Assembly (NCBI RefSeq): GCF_009557055.1 | Contig: NZ_CP045649.1 | Location: forward strand, 2,641,501-2,705,500 | Direction: 5' to 3' | Length of the DNA: 64,000 nucleotides | Origin: Nocardioides sp. dk884 | GTDB lineage: Bacteria; Actinomycetota; Actinomycetes; Propionibacteriales; Nocardioidaceae | Shown: positions 1 to 9,389 of the stretch, piece after piece | How positions within the stretch are numbered: position 1 is the first letter of the stretch | Layout: each line of letters opens with the position of its first letter | The notes under the pieces: generated by a model | Told to the model about the DNA's origin: nothing | Database searches by the model: none | What the model saw: only the letters and a program-made list of their open reading frames with translations | Position numbers and translations under genes: made by a program

Positions 1-1477
1 GCATCGAGTCGACAAGGTGGATGAACGCCTCGTAGCAGCTGAACAGCCCGTGGCGCCCGGTCAGCAGGTAGCCCTCCAGCCAGCCCTGGCAGGTGTGCTC
101 GGAGAGCAGCTCGACCACCCGGCCGTGGTGGCCGAGGTGCTCGTCGCTGTCGCGGATCTCCCCGGCGAAGACCTTGTCGGTGACCTCGTAGACCGCGTCG
201 AGCCGGTTGGAGGCGGTCTCGTCGGGCCCGAAGACCCGGAAGTTGTCAGGGTTCTGGCGCACCACCTCCACGAGGTAGCGGCCCAGCACCCGGGTGGGCT
301 CGTGGACCGAGGCCCCGGGGTGTGCGACGTCGACCGCGGACCCGCGGAAGTCCGGCAGGCGCAGCGGTCGGCGCAGCAGGCCGCCGTTGGCGTGCGGGTT
401 CGCGCTCATCCGCCGGTTGCCCCGCGGTGCCAGCGCCTGCAGCCGCGGGACCGGGCGGCCCTCAGCGTCGAAGAGCTCGTCGGGGCGGTAGGAACGCAGC
501 CACGACTCGAGGATCGCGCGGTGCTCGGCGTTGTCGCGGGTGCCCGACAGCGGCACCTGGTGGGCGCGCCAGGTGCCCTCGACCTGCACCCCGTCCACGG
601 TGTGCGGGCCGGTCCAGCCCTTCGGGGTCACCAGCAGCACCATCGGCCAGGGCCGGCGCTCCAGGTCGCCGTCCTCACGCGCCGCGCGCTGGATCTCGGT
701 GATCCGGTCGTGCGCCTGGTCCAGCGCCGCGGCGAGCTGACGATGTACGTCGGCGGGGTCGTCGCCCTCGACCGTGAGCACCTCGTGGCCGTAGCCGCGC
801 AGCAGCGCGAGCAGCTCCTCGCGCGGGATCCGTGCCGGGACGGTCGGGTTGGCGATCTTGTAGCCGTTGAGGTGCAGGACGGGCAGTACGGCGCCGTCGT
901 GCACCGGGTCGACGAACTTGTTGGCGTGCCACGACGCGGCCAGCGGGCCGGTCTCGAACTCTCCGTCCCCGACCACGGCGGTGACCACGAGGTCGGGGTT
1001 GTCCATCGCCGCGCCGTACGCGTGGGAGAGGACGTAGCCGAGCTCGCCGCCCTCGTGGATCGAGCCGGGGGTCTCCGGCGCCACGTGGCTGGGCACCCCG
1101 CCCGGGAACGAGAACTGGCGGAACAGCTGGCGCATCCCCTCGGCGTCCTCGCTGACCTGCGGGTACACCTCGCTGTAGGTGCCCTCCAGCCACGCGTTCG
1201 CGATCGCGGCCGGCCCGCCGTGCCCGGGGCCGGCGAGGAAGATCATGTCGACGTCGCGCTCGCGGATCAGCCGGTTGAGGTGGGTCCACAGCAGGTTGAG
1301 ACCCGGGGTGGTCCCCCAGTGGCCGAGCAGGCGCGGCTTGATGTCCTCGCGGGTCAGCGGCGTCCTCAGGAGCGGGTCGTCCATCAGGTAGATCTGGCCG
1401 ACGGACAGGTAGTTCGCCGCCCGCCACCACGCGTCGAGGTCCGCGAGCTGGTCGTCGTCGAGGGCGTGCTCGGTCAT
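1..1477 (-). CDS. xfp: Phosphoketolase (xylulose-5-P/fructose-6-P), 3' end off window
   Basis: Thiamine-diphosphate enzyme that splits xylulose-5-phosphate or fructose-6-phosphate with phosphate to give acetyl phosphate plus a triose or tetrose phosphate; cytoplasmic central metabolism. The first 492 residues are visible. The start [20 protein letters not shown], followed by [34 protein letters not shown] and [11 protein letters not shown], are textbook phosphoketolase N-terminal motifs (family length about 800 residues, so roughly 300 residues lie outside the window). The ATG at 1477 has an AGGAGAG ribosome site just upstream. The long open frame on the opposite strand is a shadow of this gene. 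The family assignment is certain; preference for xylulose- or fructose-phosphate cannot be read from sequence. Confidence 0.96.
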   Translation of the reverse strand, partial: MTEHALDDDQLADLDAWWRAANYLSVGQIYLMDDPLLRTPLTREDIKPRLLGHWGTTPGLNLLWTHLNRLIRERDVDMIFLAGPGHGGPAAIANAWLEGTYSEVYPQVSEDAEGMRQLFRQFSFPGGVPSHVAPETPGSIHEGGELGYVLSHAYGAAMDNPDLVVTAVVGDGEFETGPLAASWHANKFVDPVHDGAVLPVLHLNGYKIANPTVPARIPREELLALLRGYGHEVLTVEGDDPADVHRQLAAALDQAHDRITEIQRAAREDGDLERRPWPMVLLVTPKGWTGPHTVDGVQVEGTWRAHQVPLSGTRDNAEHRAILESWLRSYRPDELFDAEGRPVPRLQALAPRGNRRMSANPHANGGLLRRPLRLPDFRGSAVDVAHPGASVHEPTRVLGRYLVEVVRQNPDNFRVFGPDETASNRLDAVYEVTDKVFAGEIRDSDEHLGHHGRVVELLSEHTCQGWLEGYLLTGRHGLFSCYEAFIHLVDSM

Positions 1478-1661
1478 GGGGCTCTCCTGTGCTGGTGAGG
1501 AGGTGCTGGCCGACAGGGCTGGTGTGCACGCTAGGGCGGATCGGCCGGGAGCGGAACCGCCTCCTGCGCCGCCGCGGGCGGCAGCAGGCCGCAGCGAGCC
1601 TCCGCTCGGCGTCGGCAGGCGTACGGTGAGGAGCGCGCACCCCGGCGACGAGGGAGGGGCC

Positions 1662-2594
1662 GTGGCCACGACGACACCCGACCCGGACGCCGCGATCCGC
1701 ATCGAGGGCCTGGTCAAGAGGTTCGGGTCGTTCACCGCCCTGGACCACTTGGACCTGCGGGTTGGGCGGGGCGAGGTGCACGGCTTCCTCGGTCCGAACG
1801 GCGCTGGCAAGTCCACGACGATCCGGGTGCTGCTCGGGCTGCTGCGGGCCGACGCGGGCACGGTCGAGCTGCTGGGCGGCGACCCGTGGCGCGACGTGGT
1901 CGCGCTGCACCGCCGGCTGGCCTACGTGCCGGGTGACGTGGTGCTCTGGCCTGGTCTGTCCGGCGGCGAGGCGATCGACCTGCTCGGGAACCTGCGCGGC
2001 GGGCTCGACCCGGCGCGGCGCGATCGGCTCATCGAGCGCTTCGAGCTGGACCCGACCAAGCGCGGCCGGCAGTACTCCAAGGGCAACCGGCAGAAGGTCG
2101 CGATCGTCGCCGCCCTCGCCGCCGACGTCGAGCTCCTCATCCTCGACGAGCCGACCTCGGGCCTCGACCCGCTGATGGAGGCGGTGTTCCAGGACGAGGT
2201 CGGCGCGGAGAAGGCCCGAGGACGCACCATCCTGCTGTCGAGCCACATCATGAGCGAGGTCGAGGCGCTCGCCGACCGGGTGAGCATCATCCGCCAGGGC
2301 ACCATCGCCCAGACCGGGACACTGGCCGACCTGCGTGGTCAGGCGCGGGTCGCGATCAGCGCCACCCTCGGCCGTCCACCCGCGGACCCGTCCGGTCTCG
2401 GCGCGCTGGACGGCGTGCTCCACGACGCCGTGCTCGACGCGCGGCACCGCCTCACCGCCAGCGTCGAGCCGGACCGGATCAACGAGGCGATGGCCGCGCT
2501 GGTGGCCTACGACCTGTCCGCGCTCACCGTGTCGCCGGCGTCGTTGGAGGATCTCTTCCTGCGCCACTACGACGCAGGGGACGCCGAGCCGTGA
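1662..2594 (+). CDS. ABC transporter ATP-binding protein (drug/antibiotic exporter type)
   Basis: 310-residue ATPase subunit of an ABC-2 exporter. Walker [10 protein letters not shown] lies near residue 45 and Walker [13 protein letters not shown] near residue 165. The signature motif is degenerate (QYSKGNRQK where LSGGQ is usual), as in several actinobacterial antibiotic-export ATPases. The start was set at GTG 1662 because GAGGGAGGGG lies immediately upstream and homologous sequence ([12 protein letters not shown]) begins soon after; the open frame extends further upstream without homology. The stop overlaps the GTG of the permease gene (GTGA), so the two are translationally coupled. The substrate is unknown; export of a polyketide-like drug or of a lipid are the usual roles. 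Confidence 0.92.
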   Translation: MATTTPDPDAAIRIEGLVKRFGSFTALDHLDLRVGRGEVHGFLGPNGAGKSTTIRVLLGLLRADAGTVELLGGDPWRDVVALHRRLAYVPGDVVLWPGLSGGEAIDLLGNLRGGLDPARRDRLIERFELDPTKRGRQYSKGNRQKVAIVAALAADVELLILDEPTSGLDPLMEAVFQDEVGAEKARGRTILLSSHIMSEVEALADRVSIIRQGTIAQTGTLADLRGQARVAISATLGRPPADPSGLGALDGVLHDAVLDARHRLTASVEPDRINEAMAALVAYDLSALTVSPASLEDLFLRHYDAGDAEP

Positions 2595-4183
2595 GCGCGG
2601 CGCTGACCGGGACCCGTCCGCTGCTGAAGGTGTCGTTGCGACAGGACGCCCGCCACATCGCCCCGTGGGTGGCCGGGATCTCGGCGCTCTCCGCGTCCTC
2701 GATCCTGGCCTACGCCTGGATCTTTCCCGATGCCTCCGACCGCGAGCAGCTCGCCCGGACGCTGGGGGTCAACCCCGCCCTCGCCCTCATCTTCGGCCCG
2801 GCCCGTGACCTGAGGACCGCGGACGGGTTCAACAGCTGGCGCGCCGGCATGCTGGGGGCGTTCTTCGCCGCACTGATGGCGATCCTGATCGTCGTGCGCA
2901 ACAGCCGCGCCCAGGAGGACTCGGGGCAGGCGGAGCTGGTCGCCTCGGGCGTCATGGCGCGGGGCACCCGGCTCGCGGTCGCCGTGCTGATGGCGAGCAC
3001 CGCCTCGGTCGCCCTCGGTGTGGTCTGCTTCGCGGTGACCCTCGCCTGCGGAGGCGGGGTGAGCGCCACGCTGATCCTGTCGGCGACGTTCACCGCCTCG
3101 GGGCTGATGTTCACCGGCGTCGCTGCGGTCGCTGCGCAGCTGGGCTCGGACGCCCACGCTGCGTCGAGCATCGCGATCGGCACCCTCGGTGTCTGCTACG
3201 TGGCGCGCGGCTACGTCGACTCCTCGGACCCCGACGGCGACGCCACCTGGCTCACGCCGTTGGGCTGGTTGTCGCAGACCCGGCCGGGCACGGAGGACAA
3301 CCCGTGGCCGCTGCTCCTCGCCCTGGTCCTCGCGATCGCGCTCGTGGCCGTCGCGTTCGTGCTGCAGCAGCACCGCGACTTCGCGCAGGGGATGCTCTCG
3401 CAACGGCCGGGACCGGCTCGTGCCGGGTTGGCCGGCAGCGTCTGGGGGCTGGCGCTGCGGCTCAACGTCGGCGCCCTGGCCACCTGGCTGATCGCCTTCG
3501 TCGCCCTGGGCTTCGTCTTCGGCAACCTGGCCACCTCGGTCGGCGACGTCGCCGCAGACAGCCCGGCACTGGCAGACATCGTCGCCTCGGGCGGCGGCGC
3601 CGGCGTCGACCTCACGTCGGCGTTCATCACCACGATCCTGCAGATCATCGCCATCGTCGCCGCCATCACCGGGGTGCAGGTCGCGCAGCGCATCCACGGC
3701 GAGGAGGTCGCGCACCGCGTCGAGCCGCTCCTGGCCGGGTCGTTGCGGCGTACGACGTTCCTCGCCAGCCACGTCACCATCGCCCTGGTGGGGTCAGCGA
3801 TCGCAATGCTCGTCGCCGGCACCACGCTCGCGCTGGTGGCCTCCACCCGGGACGACACGGTCGCCTTCCGCGACGTCGTGGCGCAGGCGGCGGTGACCGT
3901 TCCGGGGGTCTGGGCCCTGGTGGCCCTGGCCCTCGCCTTCGTCGGGGCCGAGCCCTCGCGTCGCCTCGTGGGCTGGCTCGGGGTCGTGGCGACCTTCGGG
4001 CTCACGCTGCTGGGCCCGACGTTCAAGCTGCCCGACTGCGCCCTCGACATCAGCCCACTGCGCCACGTCCCCGACGTCACGGCCGACTCCCCCGACTGGG
4101 CCGGCCTCACCGGGCTGGGCGTGGTCGTCGTCGCGCTGCTCGCCGTCGGCTTCGCGGGGTTCCGGCGCCGCGACGTCGCCTGA
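2591..4183 (+). CDS. ABC-2 type exporter permease (large, polyketide-antibiotic exporter-like)
   Basis: 530-residue integral membrane protein with about twelve hydrophobic segments in two similar halves, for example IAPWVAGISALSASSILAYAW at the N-terminus and a string of valine/leucine/alanine-rich segments up to GVVVVALLAVGFAGF at the C-terminus. It forms the membrane part of the exporter whose ATPase is encoded immediately upstream with a 4-base GTGA overlap. The size and duplicated organisation match the permeases annotated as exporters of polyketide antibiotics in streptomycetes and relatives. No substrate can be deduced. No regulator gene flanks the pair, and the next genes are on the other strand. 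Confidence 0.85.
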   Translation: MSAALTGTRPLLKVSLRQDARHIAPWVAGISALSASSILAYAWIFPDASDREQLARTLGVNPALALIFGPARDLRTADGFNSWRAGMLGAFFAALMAILIVVRNSRAQEDSGQAELVASGVMARGTRLAVAVLMASTASVALGVVCFAVTLACGGGVSATLILSATFTASGLMFTGVAAVAAQLGSDAHAASSIAIGTLGVCYVARGYVDSSDPDGDATWLTPLGWLSQTRPGTEDNPWPLLLALVLAIALVAVAFVLQQHRDFAQGMLSQRPGPARAGLAGSVWGLALRLNVGALATWLIAFVALGFVFGNLATSVGDVAADSPALADIVASGGGAGVDLTSAFITTILQIIAIVAAITGVQVAQRIHGEEVAHRVEPLLAGSLRRTTFLASHVTIALVGSAIAMLVAGTTLALVASTRDDTVAFRDVVAQAAVTVPGVWALVALALAFVGAEPSRRLVGWLGVVATFGLTLLGPTFKLPDCALDISPLRHVPDVTADSPDWAGLTGLGVVVVALLAVGFAGFRRRDVA

Positions 4184-4211
4184 GCCGACCACGCGGCCGC
4201 GCGAGTGGCGC

Positions 4212-4592
4212 CTAGGCCCGCGACCCGTAGTAGTAGCCGACGAACGCGACGCCGACGCAGACCACCAGCACGCCGACGCCGTAGGCCAGCGCCAGGCCGT
4301 ACTGCTTCTGCCGCACGAGCTGCACCGCCTCGTAGCTGGCGGTGCTGAAGGTCGTGTACCCGCCCAGCGGTCCCACAGCGAGGATCGCGCGCACGTCGGT
4401 GTCCTCCATCCGCCCGGCCACCAGGCCAGTCAGCAGACCGAGGACGAAGGCGCCGCTGACGTTGATGATCGTGGTCGCCCAAGGGAACGACGACCCCTTC
4501 GTCCGGGACCCGATCAGGCCGTCGAGCACATAGCGCAGCGCAGCGCCGACGCCGCCGGTGAGCACGAGCAGCAAGTAGAGCGGCAGGGTCAC
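4212..4592 (-). CDS. crcB: Fluoride ion channel CrcB/Fluc (first of a pair)
   Basis: 126-residue, four-helix membrane protein of the Fluc/CrcB family, which exports fluoride from the cytoplasm. Family motifs are visible: GGVGAALRYVLDGLI at the N-terminus, INVSGAFVLGLLTG in helix 2 and GPLGGYTTFSTASYE in the pore region. It starts with GTG at 4592, overlapping the stop of the second crcB (GTGA). Actinobacteria often carry two adjacent crcB genes whose products assemble as dual-topology heterodimers, which fits this arrangement. I saw no fluoride riboswitch; the upstream sequence is coding. Confidence 0.93.
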   Translation of the reverse strand: MTLPLYLLLVLTGGVGAALRYVLDGLIGSRTKGSSFPWATTIINVSGAFVLGLLTGLVAGRMEDTDVRAILAVGPLGGYTTFSTASYEAVQLVRQKQYGLALAYGVGVLVVCVGVAFVGYYYGSRA

Positions 4593-5071
4593 CGCTCCAC
4601 CTCCTCACTCGGTGCCGGGTGCCGCTGGATCCGGGCCCCAGCCACGATGCCCGCGATCGTGGCCGCGGCCCCGACGACCACGGTGCCGCATGCGTAGGCC
4701 AGCGCCATTCCGATCCGGCCGTTGTCGAGCAGCACGGCGGTGTCGGTCGCCAAGGCACTGTACGTGGTGAGGCCGCCACAGAAGCCTGCGCCGAGCAGCG
4801 CCTTGAGGCGCACGGTGTCCATCGGCCTGGGAACGGTGCGGCTGAGCCCCTCGTAGAGGAACCCGAGCAGGAAGGCGCCGATCACGTTCACGACCGGGAT
4901 CATCACCGGGATCCCGTCGAGGTCCGGGATCTCCCGCGACAGCACCTCGCGGCACCCCGCACCGATGCCGCCGCCGACCAGCACCAGACCGATCGACGCC
5001 GGTTGGAAGTGCGCCGGACGCCTGCGTCGCCGGCCGCCGGAGTCCCCGGGCGTGCTGGTGGTGTCGAGCAT
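4589..5071 (-). CDS. crcB: Fluoride ion channel CrcB/Fluc (second of a pair)
   Basis: 160-residue CrcB paralogue with the motifs GGGIGAGCREVLSR, VNVIGAFLLGFLYEG and GAGFCGGLTTYSALATD. It has an arginine-rich N-terminal extension (GGRRRRRPAH) that the neighbouring copy lacks and that probably helps fix opposite membrane topology for hetero-dimer assembly (inference from dual-topology Fluc pairs). The ATG overlaps the stop codon of the large FUSC-type gene upstream (TGATG), so both crcB genes appear to be translated from a transcript that begins with that gene. Confidence 0.92.
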   Translation of the reverse strand: MLDTTSTPGDSGGRRRRRPAHFQPASIGLVLVGGGIGAGCREVLSREIPDLDGIPVMIPVVNVIGAFLLGFLYEGLSRTVPRPMDTVRLKALLGAGFCGGLTTYSALATDTAVLLDNGRIGMALAYACGTVVVGAAATIAGIVAGARIQRHPAPSEEVER

Positions 5072-8000
5072 CAGGCGACCGTACTGGCGTGCGCCGGGGC
5101 GACACCCTCGAGGGCACCCGGAGAGACCAGTTCGAGCAGCGCCAGCACCGTCTGGTTGATCCGGGTCAGCTCGCGCATGACGTCGTCCATCAGCCGGTCC
5201 GTCGGGCCGCTACCGCTCATTTCGAAGGACGCGACCTCGAGCACGAGCGGGCCGGGGAGCCGCCCGTCCAGGGCGGTGGTGAGCGCGGCGATGTTCGTGC
5301 TCGTGGACCGGGCCATCCCGCGCCAGTCCTGGTCGTGCGGCCCCACCCCCGTCACGATCGCCCGCTCGGCGGCACGCACGAGACGGCGCGCGTGGCTGGT
5401 CAGCGCCCACACCGCAGTGAGGCGGCCCTCGATGCCCTCGGGTCCGAGCGCCCCGGGCGCGTGCCGCAGCGGTTCGGCCGTCGCCACCACCGTGCGGACG
5501 TCCTGGCTGGCGGTGAGCACCCGTTGCCTCAGCTCCGGGAGCGCGGTCGGGGGCGCCCCGGCGAGCCGCCCCATGCTGGCGGTGACGATCGCATCGATGT
5601 CGCGGGCCAGGACGCTGACGTTCTCGTCGAGCACCGTCCGGGTCCGCGTCGGCAGGACGACGTAGGCCACCACGAGAGCGATGACGGCGCCGAGAAGCGT
5701 CTCCGCCACCCGCTGCGCGAGCGCCAAGGTGGTCAGGTTGCCGAGGTACTCGTAGAGCAGCGCGAAGATCATGGTCGTCCAGAACGTCGCGACCGCCGGA
5801 CTCACCTGGCGGTAGTAGACGGAGGCGAACACGGCGAGGGCCAGCAGCGGCATGATGACGGGGGCGATCGCAGCCTCGGACAGCGCGATCCCGAAGCCCA
5901 CGGCTGCGCCGACCACGGTGCCCGCGACCCGCCGCGCGCCCTTCACGAACGTGTCCCCGTCGGTGTCGCCGAGCACCTGGAACGCCGACAGCGTCGCCCA
6001 GTACTGATGGGTGGTGGAGACCAGCCAGCCGACCAGCAGCGAGGCCGCGCTCGCGACCCCGGCCTGGACGGCCCGCCGCACCGCCGGCGCCAGCAGTCCG
6101 CTCCCCCGGCCTGCGTCGGGCGCTGCTGCCACACCGGTGTCGCCCGCGGCGGGAATGGTGGTGGTGTCGGCGACCTCCTGGCGTTCCTCCTCGCGCTCCT
6201 CCTCGGCCTGTGCGGTCGCGGCCACCTCGGCGACCGGCGGGTCCATCGCGGCGATCGCCGCGTCACGCAACCGCACGGCCGAACGGTGCAGCTCGTCGAC
6301 GGACTCGAAGACCAGGCGCGCCGCACGCGGCCATGCTGCGGGCGGGTCGGCGTCCACCCACGGCGCCAGCCCGCTCGGCGCCCGTCTCCCCCCGTCCGAG
6401 CCGGGCAGCGAGGCCACCGTCAGCTCGGCCAGATGGGCCTGGAGCAGATCGACACGGCCGGCGAGGCGGGCACGCGCCTCCAACGAGACCGTGACGCCGG
6501 CGAGGCCGCGAGCCGACGCGACCAGGCTCATCAGGGCGAGCTCGGAATCGAAGAGCCGGAGCCGCAGGGCCACGGCGCGCCCGGCCGGCATCCCGGCCGT
6601 GGCCTCTCCCTGCCGGAGCTGACCGCCGACGAACGTCGCGTGAGCACGCAGCTGCTGGAGCTCGACCTCGACGTGCGTGCGCACCGCGCGGTCCCAGCGC
6701 GCCCAGGAGACAGCATCCAGCAGTGCGTCCATCGAGGAGACCATGCGTCGGGCGTAGCCCTCGAGGCCCTGACGCAGGACCACCGGCGGCCGCTCGGGGA
6801 TGAGGACGTGGTTGAAGACGAACGCCGCCCCGACGCCGACCACCGCGGCCGCGACGTAGGCGAGGACGTCGGAGGGCTCGAGGCGCAGGATCAGCGCGAA
6901 GTAGTAGCCCATGAACGACACCTGCCCCAGCGTCGACCAGCGTGGCCCGAAGCGTCTGGCCGCCACGGCGAGGGTCGCCACCGCCACCACGAGCACACCG
7001 GTGAGCCAGACGGAGTCCGAGACGAGCGCTCCGAGCAGCACCAGCGCCGAGATGGGCACCGCGACGACGAGGCTGGTGATCCGCCGATCCCGCTGGGTCT
7101 GGCCCACGGCCGCGCCCGAGCTCAGCATCGCCACGAAACCGCCGAAGACCGCCGGCTCGACGGATGTCCGGTCGAGCCCGTCGAAGACCGCGTACAGCGC
7201 CCCCGCGGAGGCGACCGCGGCAAGCATCGCACGCGTGGCCGCGCGGAGGCGGGCGTTGCCGGGGTCGGTCAGGGACAGGAACCGGGCCGCGAACAGCTGG
7301 CGACGCGTCGGGGGCTCACGGCTGGCCCGCACCGACAGCAGGCGCGGGTCGATGTCCGGGACCGTCCCCGTCTGCACGCTGCTCAGGGCGACGCTGTCCT
7401 CGGCCTGGAGCATGGAGACGGGCCGGTCGCTGACGATCACCGGCTGGTAGTCGAGGTCGTCGCTCACGGCGAGGGTCATGCGTTGCGCGCGGAACTCGAA
7501 CGGCAGCCACTGGCGGTAGCGCTGGTAGGCGTCGTCGAGGTCCGCGAGCGGGTCGATGCGCGCCAGCTGGCCCATCGCGGCGTTCAGCTCGACGAACCGC
7601 GTCACCCACAGGTCCCGCGTGTCACGCTCCGGGTGGCCCACGATGCGCTCGAACTCCTCGCGGCTCACGACCTCCGGGACCGCCACGTTGCGCCAGGTGG
7701 CCATCCGCTCGAGGTAGTCCTCGAACTCCAGGAACTGGAAGGTCAGCGGTACCAGTCCCGGCTCGGTGGCGGCCGGGTGGCCGGTCGGGAGCCCCCACCG
7801 CAGCGCACTCAGTGTCCCCGCGAGCATCCGGACGGCGTACGGCAGCGCGAACTGGTCCTGCCCGCTCTGGAAGTAGTACGCCGAGTGGTGGAACCGCAGT
7901 CCGTCGACGTAGGAGGAGAACGAGCCCGCGATGCCGTCGAGGTGGCCATCGAGACCGCTGGGCTCGCCCTCACGGAAGAACGGCGCCAGGCTCGCGACCG

Positions 8001-8547
8001 GTGACCCCGCCCCACGCTCGGCGGTGAAGAAATACCGGCACAGGGCACTGAGGTCGCTGATCACCGAGAACACGCCGAGCAGGAAGGTCAGGATCAGCGA
8101 CAGCAGGAGGACCCCGCTCAGGGTCTCGGCGATGCTGAGGAAGCGCAGCAGGTCGGTCTCGGCGGTGAGGGCGGAGCCGCCCACTGTCGAGAGCTGCGCG
8201 GCGCTGAAGTAGAGAGCATCGAAGAGGGTCAGGCCGGCGTCGGTGCCCGAGACCGAGAAGGCGCTGCGCGACATCTGGCCGTAATAGATGAGGCCGAACC
8301 CGACGATGATCCCGAGCAGCCAGGCGATGATGATCACCACCATGTGCACCCACGTGACCTGGCGCAGGACGGCGCGCCGCCAGCGCCGCGACATGCGGCG
8401 CGTGAACAGGCGCACGACGAGCCAGACGCCCCGGCTCAGTCGCCCGGAGATGAAGCCGTCCTCGTCGAAGTCCAGCGCCGTGAGGACGACGTCGAGCAGC
8501 GCCGCCGTGAGGACGACGATCCCGAGAAGAAGCCACAGGTTGTCCAT
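5071..8547 (-). CDS. Channel-like pore domain fused to two FUSC-type membrane domains
   Basis: 1158-residue membrane protein. Residues 1-170 form a two-helix channel-like module: a pore loop FDALYFSAAQLSTVGGSAL (filter at about 121-126, TVGGSA where K+ channels have TVGYGD) between hydrophobic helices. A soluble stretch follows to about residue 415. Two FUSC-like (fusaric-acid-resistance/aromatic-acid-exporter) membrane blocks then occur at about 420-600 and 825-1000, the second containing HQYWATLSAFQVLGD and VAYVVLPTRTRT, with helical cytosolic linkers. ATG 8547 is preceded by an in-frame TTG at 8550. Translational coupling to crcB suggests a role in ion or weak-acid (HF?) extrusion; this is inference. 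The domain calls are pattern-based, the fusion is seen directly. Confidence 0.8.
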   Translation of the reverse strand: MDNLWLLLGIVVLTAALLDVVLTALDFDEDGFISGRLSRGVWLVVRLFTRRMSRRWRRAVLRQVTWVHMVVIIIAWLLGIIVGFGLIYYGQMSRSAFSVSGTDAGLTLFDALYFSAAQLSTVGGSALTAETDLLRFLSIAETLSGVLLLSLILTFLLGVFSVISDLSALCRYFFTAERGAGSPVASLAPFFREGEPSGLDGHLDGIAGSFSSYVDGLRFHHSAYYFQSGQDQFALPYAVRMLAGTLSALRWGLPTGHPAATEPGLVPLTFQFLEFEDYLERMATWRNVAVPEVVSREEFERIVGHPERDTRDLWVTRFVELNAAMGQLARIDPLADLDDAYQRYRQWLPFEFRAQRMTLAVSDDLDYQPVIVSDRPVSMLQAEDSVALSSVQTGTVPDIDPRLLSVRASREPPTRRQLFAARFLSLTDPGNARLRAATRAMLAAVASAGALYAVFDGLDRTSVEPAVFGGFVAMLSSGAAVGQTQRDRRITSLVVAVPISALVLLGALVSDSVWLTGVLVVAVATLAVAARRFGPRWSTLGQVSFMGYYFALILRLEPSDVLAYVAAAVVGVGAAFVFNHVLIPERPPVVLRQGLEGYARRMVSSMDALLDAVSWARWDRAVRTHVEVELQQLRAHATFVGGQLRQGEATAGMPAGRAVALRLRLFDSELALMSLVASARGLAGVTVSLEARARLAGRVDLLQAHLAELTVASLPGSDGGRRAPSGLAPWVDADPPAAWPRAARLVFESVDELHRSAVRLRDAAIAAMDPPVAEVAATAQAEEEREEERQEVADTTTIPAAGDTGVAAAPDAGRGSGLLAPAVRRAVQAGVASAASLLVGWLVSTTHQYWATLSAFQVLGDTDGDTFVKGARRVAGTVVGAAVGFGIALSEAAIAPVIMPLLALAVFASVYYRQVSPAVATFWTTMIFALLYEYLGNLTTLALAQRVAETLLGAVIALVVAYVVLPTRTRTVLDENVSVLARDIDAIVTASMGRLAGAPPTALPELRQRVLTASQDVRTVVATAEPLRHAPGALGPEGIEGRLTAVWALTSHARRLVRAAERAIVTGVGPHDQDWRGMARSTSTNIAALTTALDGRLPGPLVLEVASFEMSGSGPTDRLMDDVMRELTRINQTVLALLELVSPGALEGVAPAHASTVA

Positions 8548-8730
8548 CAACCCGGCTAACCGCTCGTCGAGGGTGGCTCGCTGGCGAGCGGAGACGACAT
8601 AGCCCCATTACCACACAGAGGTGTCGGCCTGGCCAGAGCCTGCCGAATCTGGGGCGCGGGTATCAGGGCCGGGGTTTTCCTGTATCTGGGCCCCCTCGGG
8701 CGGGGGAGGACAAGGGCCCTCCCCCGGGGC

Positions 8731-8745
8731 GGGACTTCGGCCCTA
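8731..8745. promoter_or_regulatory. Candidate DevR/DosR-type box
   Basis: GGGACTTCGGCCCTA resembles the half-palindromic dormancy-regulator box of actinobacteria (GGGACT..AGTCCC-like). It lies about 185 bp upstream of the divergent FUSC-type gene and 96 bp upstream of the ureA remnant. The match is partial and there is one copy only. The rest of the 8548-8840 gap holds G/C-rich tracts and no recognisable gene. Confidence 0.25.
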
Positions 8746-8840
8746 CCTGCCCCATCGGCTCTCGGCGAGGGTGTTCGTGATATTCGACACTCCGTCACCG
8801 GCTGTGCTGGCGGTCCCCAACCCGGAAGGTCGTCGAGGCC

Positions 8841-8939
8841 ATGAACCTGACCCCTCGAGAGATCGACAAGCTCTACGTCTACCAGGTCGCGGACCTCGCC
8901 CGGCGTCGTCGGGAGCGGGGCACGAAGCTCATGCCCTGA
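8841..8939 (+). pseudogene. ureA: Urease gamma subunit remnant (N-terminal 32 residues)
   Basis: ATG 8841 opens MNLTPREIDKLYVYQVADLA followed by RRRRERGTKLMP and a stop. This is the characteristic N-terminus of UreA, the small subunit of urease (about 100 residues when intact), with a GGAAGG ribosome site upstream. The frame ends exactly where intact proteins continue with the KLNHPEAVAL region. No ureB or ureC follows; the sequence passes straight into a urea-transporter fragment. This is therefore a deletion relic of a urease cluster. Confidence 0.8.
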
Positions 8940-9320
8940 CCACGAGGGTGCACGTGCGCTCGCCCCCCCCAGCACATCGCCGACGGCACCGGCGAGTCGA
9001 TGCTGCGCTCTCTGCTCACCAACGTCTCCGAGGTGGTGCTGGTCAACAGCGTCCGGTCGGGCGCACTGATCCTGATCGGGCTCTTCGTCGCCTCCTGGAA
9101 GGTCGGGCTCGCGGCCGCCATGGGCAGCGTGATCGGCACGCTGTGCGCCTGGGCGATGGGCGAGAGCTCGGCGACCATCGACCAGGGACTCTCCGGCTAT
9201 TCCGGCGTCCTGACCGCCATCGCGCTGGCCGCGGTGTTCCTGGTCGGCAACGCCGCCGCCTGGGCCTACGCCGTCCTGCTCGTCATCGCTGCCTACATCC
9301 CCGCACTGCGGCGGCCATGA
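8940..9320 (+). pseudogene. Urea transporter (UT family) fragment
   Basis: An open frame without a proper start codon runs from just after the ureA relic to a TGA at 9318-9320; the internal ATG at 9000 would give only 106 residues. It contains hydrophobic helices and motifs typical of one half of the UT-family urea channel: LLTNVSEVVLVNSVRSGALI, IGLFVASWKVGLAAAMGSVI and IDQGLSGYSGVLTAIALAA. Full-length bacterial UT proteins have about 300 residues, so most of the second half is missing. An eight-C run at 8963-8970 marks the junction. It was probably created together with the ureA truncation. A functional short protein cannot be ruled out. Confidence 0.65.
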
Positions 9321-9389
9321 GCACGCCGCGCGGGGACACCCACTCCCGCCCGGCACCCGGCCTCCGCGCCGCACCAGGAAGGCACTGAC

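Noticed and set aside
17..1498. 493-residue open frame on the plus strand
   Set aside because: Low-complexity valine/alanine/arginine product lying antisense to phosphoketolase, whose motifs on the minus strand are unmistakable.
675..2567. 630-residue minus-strand frame across the phosphoketolase start and the ABC ATPase gene
   Set aside because: Shadow of the plus-strand ABC ATPase; its arginine-rich product has no domain motifs.
4212..5071. Fluoride riboswitch upstream of the crcB genes
   Set aside because: Both crcB genes overlap coding sequence upstream, leaving no leader; no riboswitch core seen.
5089..8004. 971-residue plus-strand frame
   Set aside because: Shadow of the channel-FUSC gene; no recognisable domain, composition dominated by R, H, G and D.
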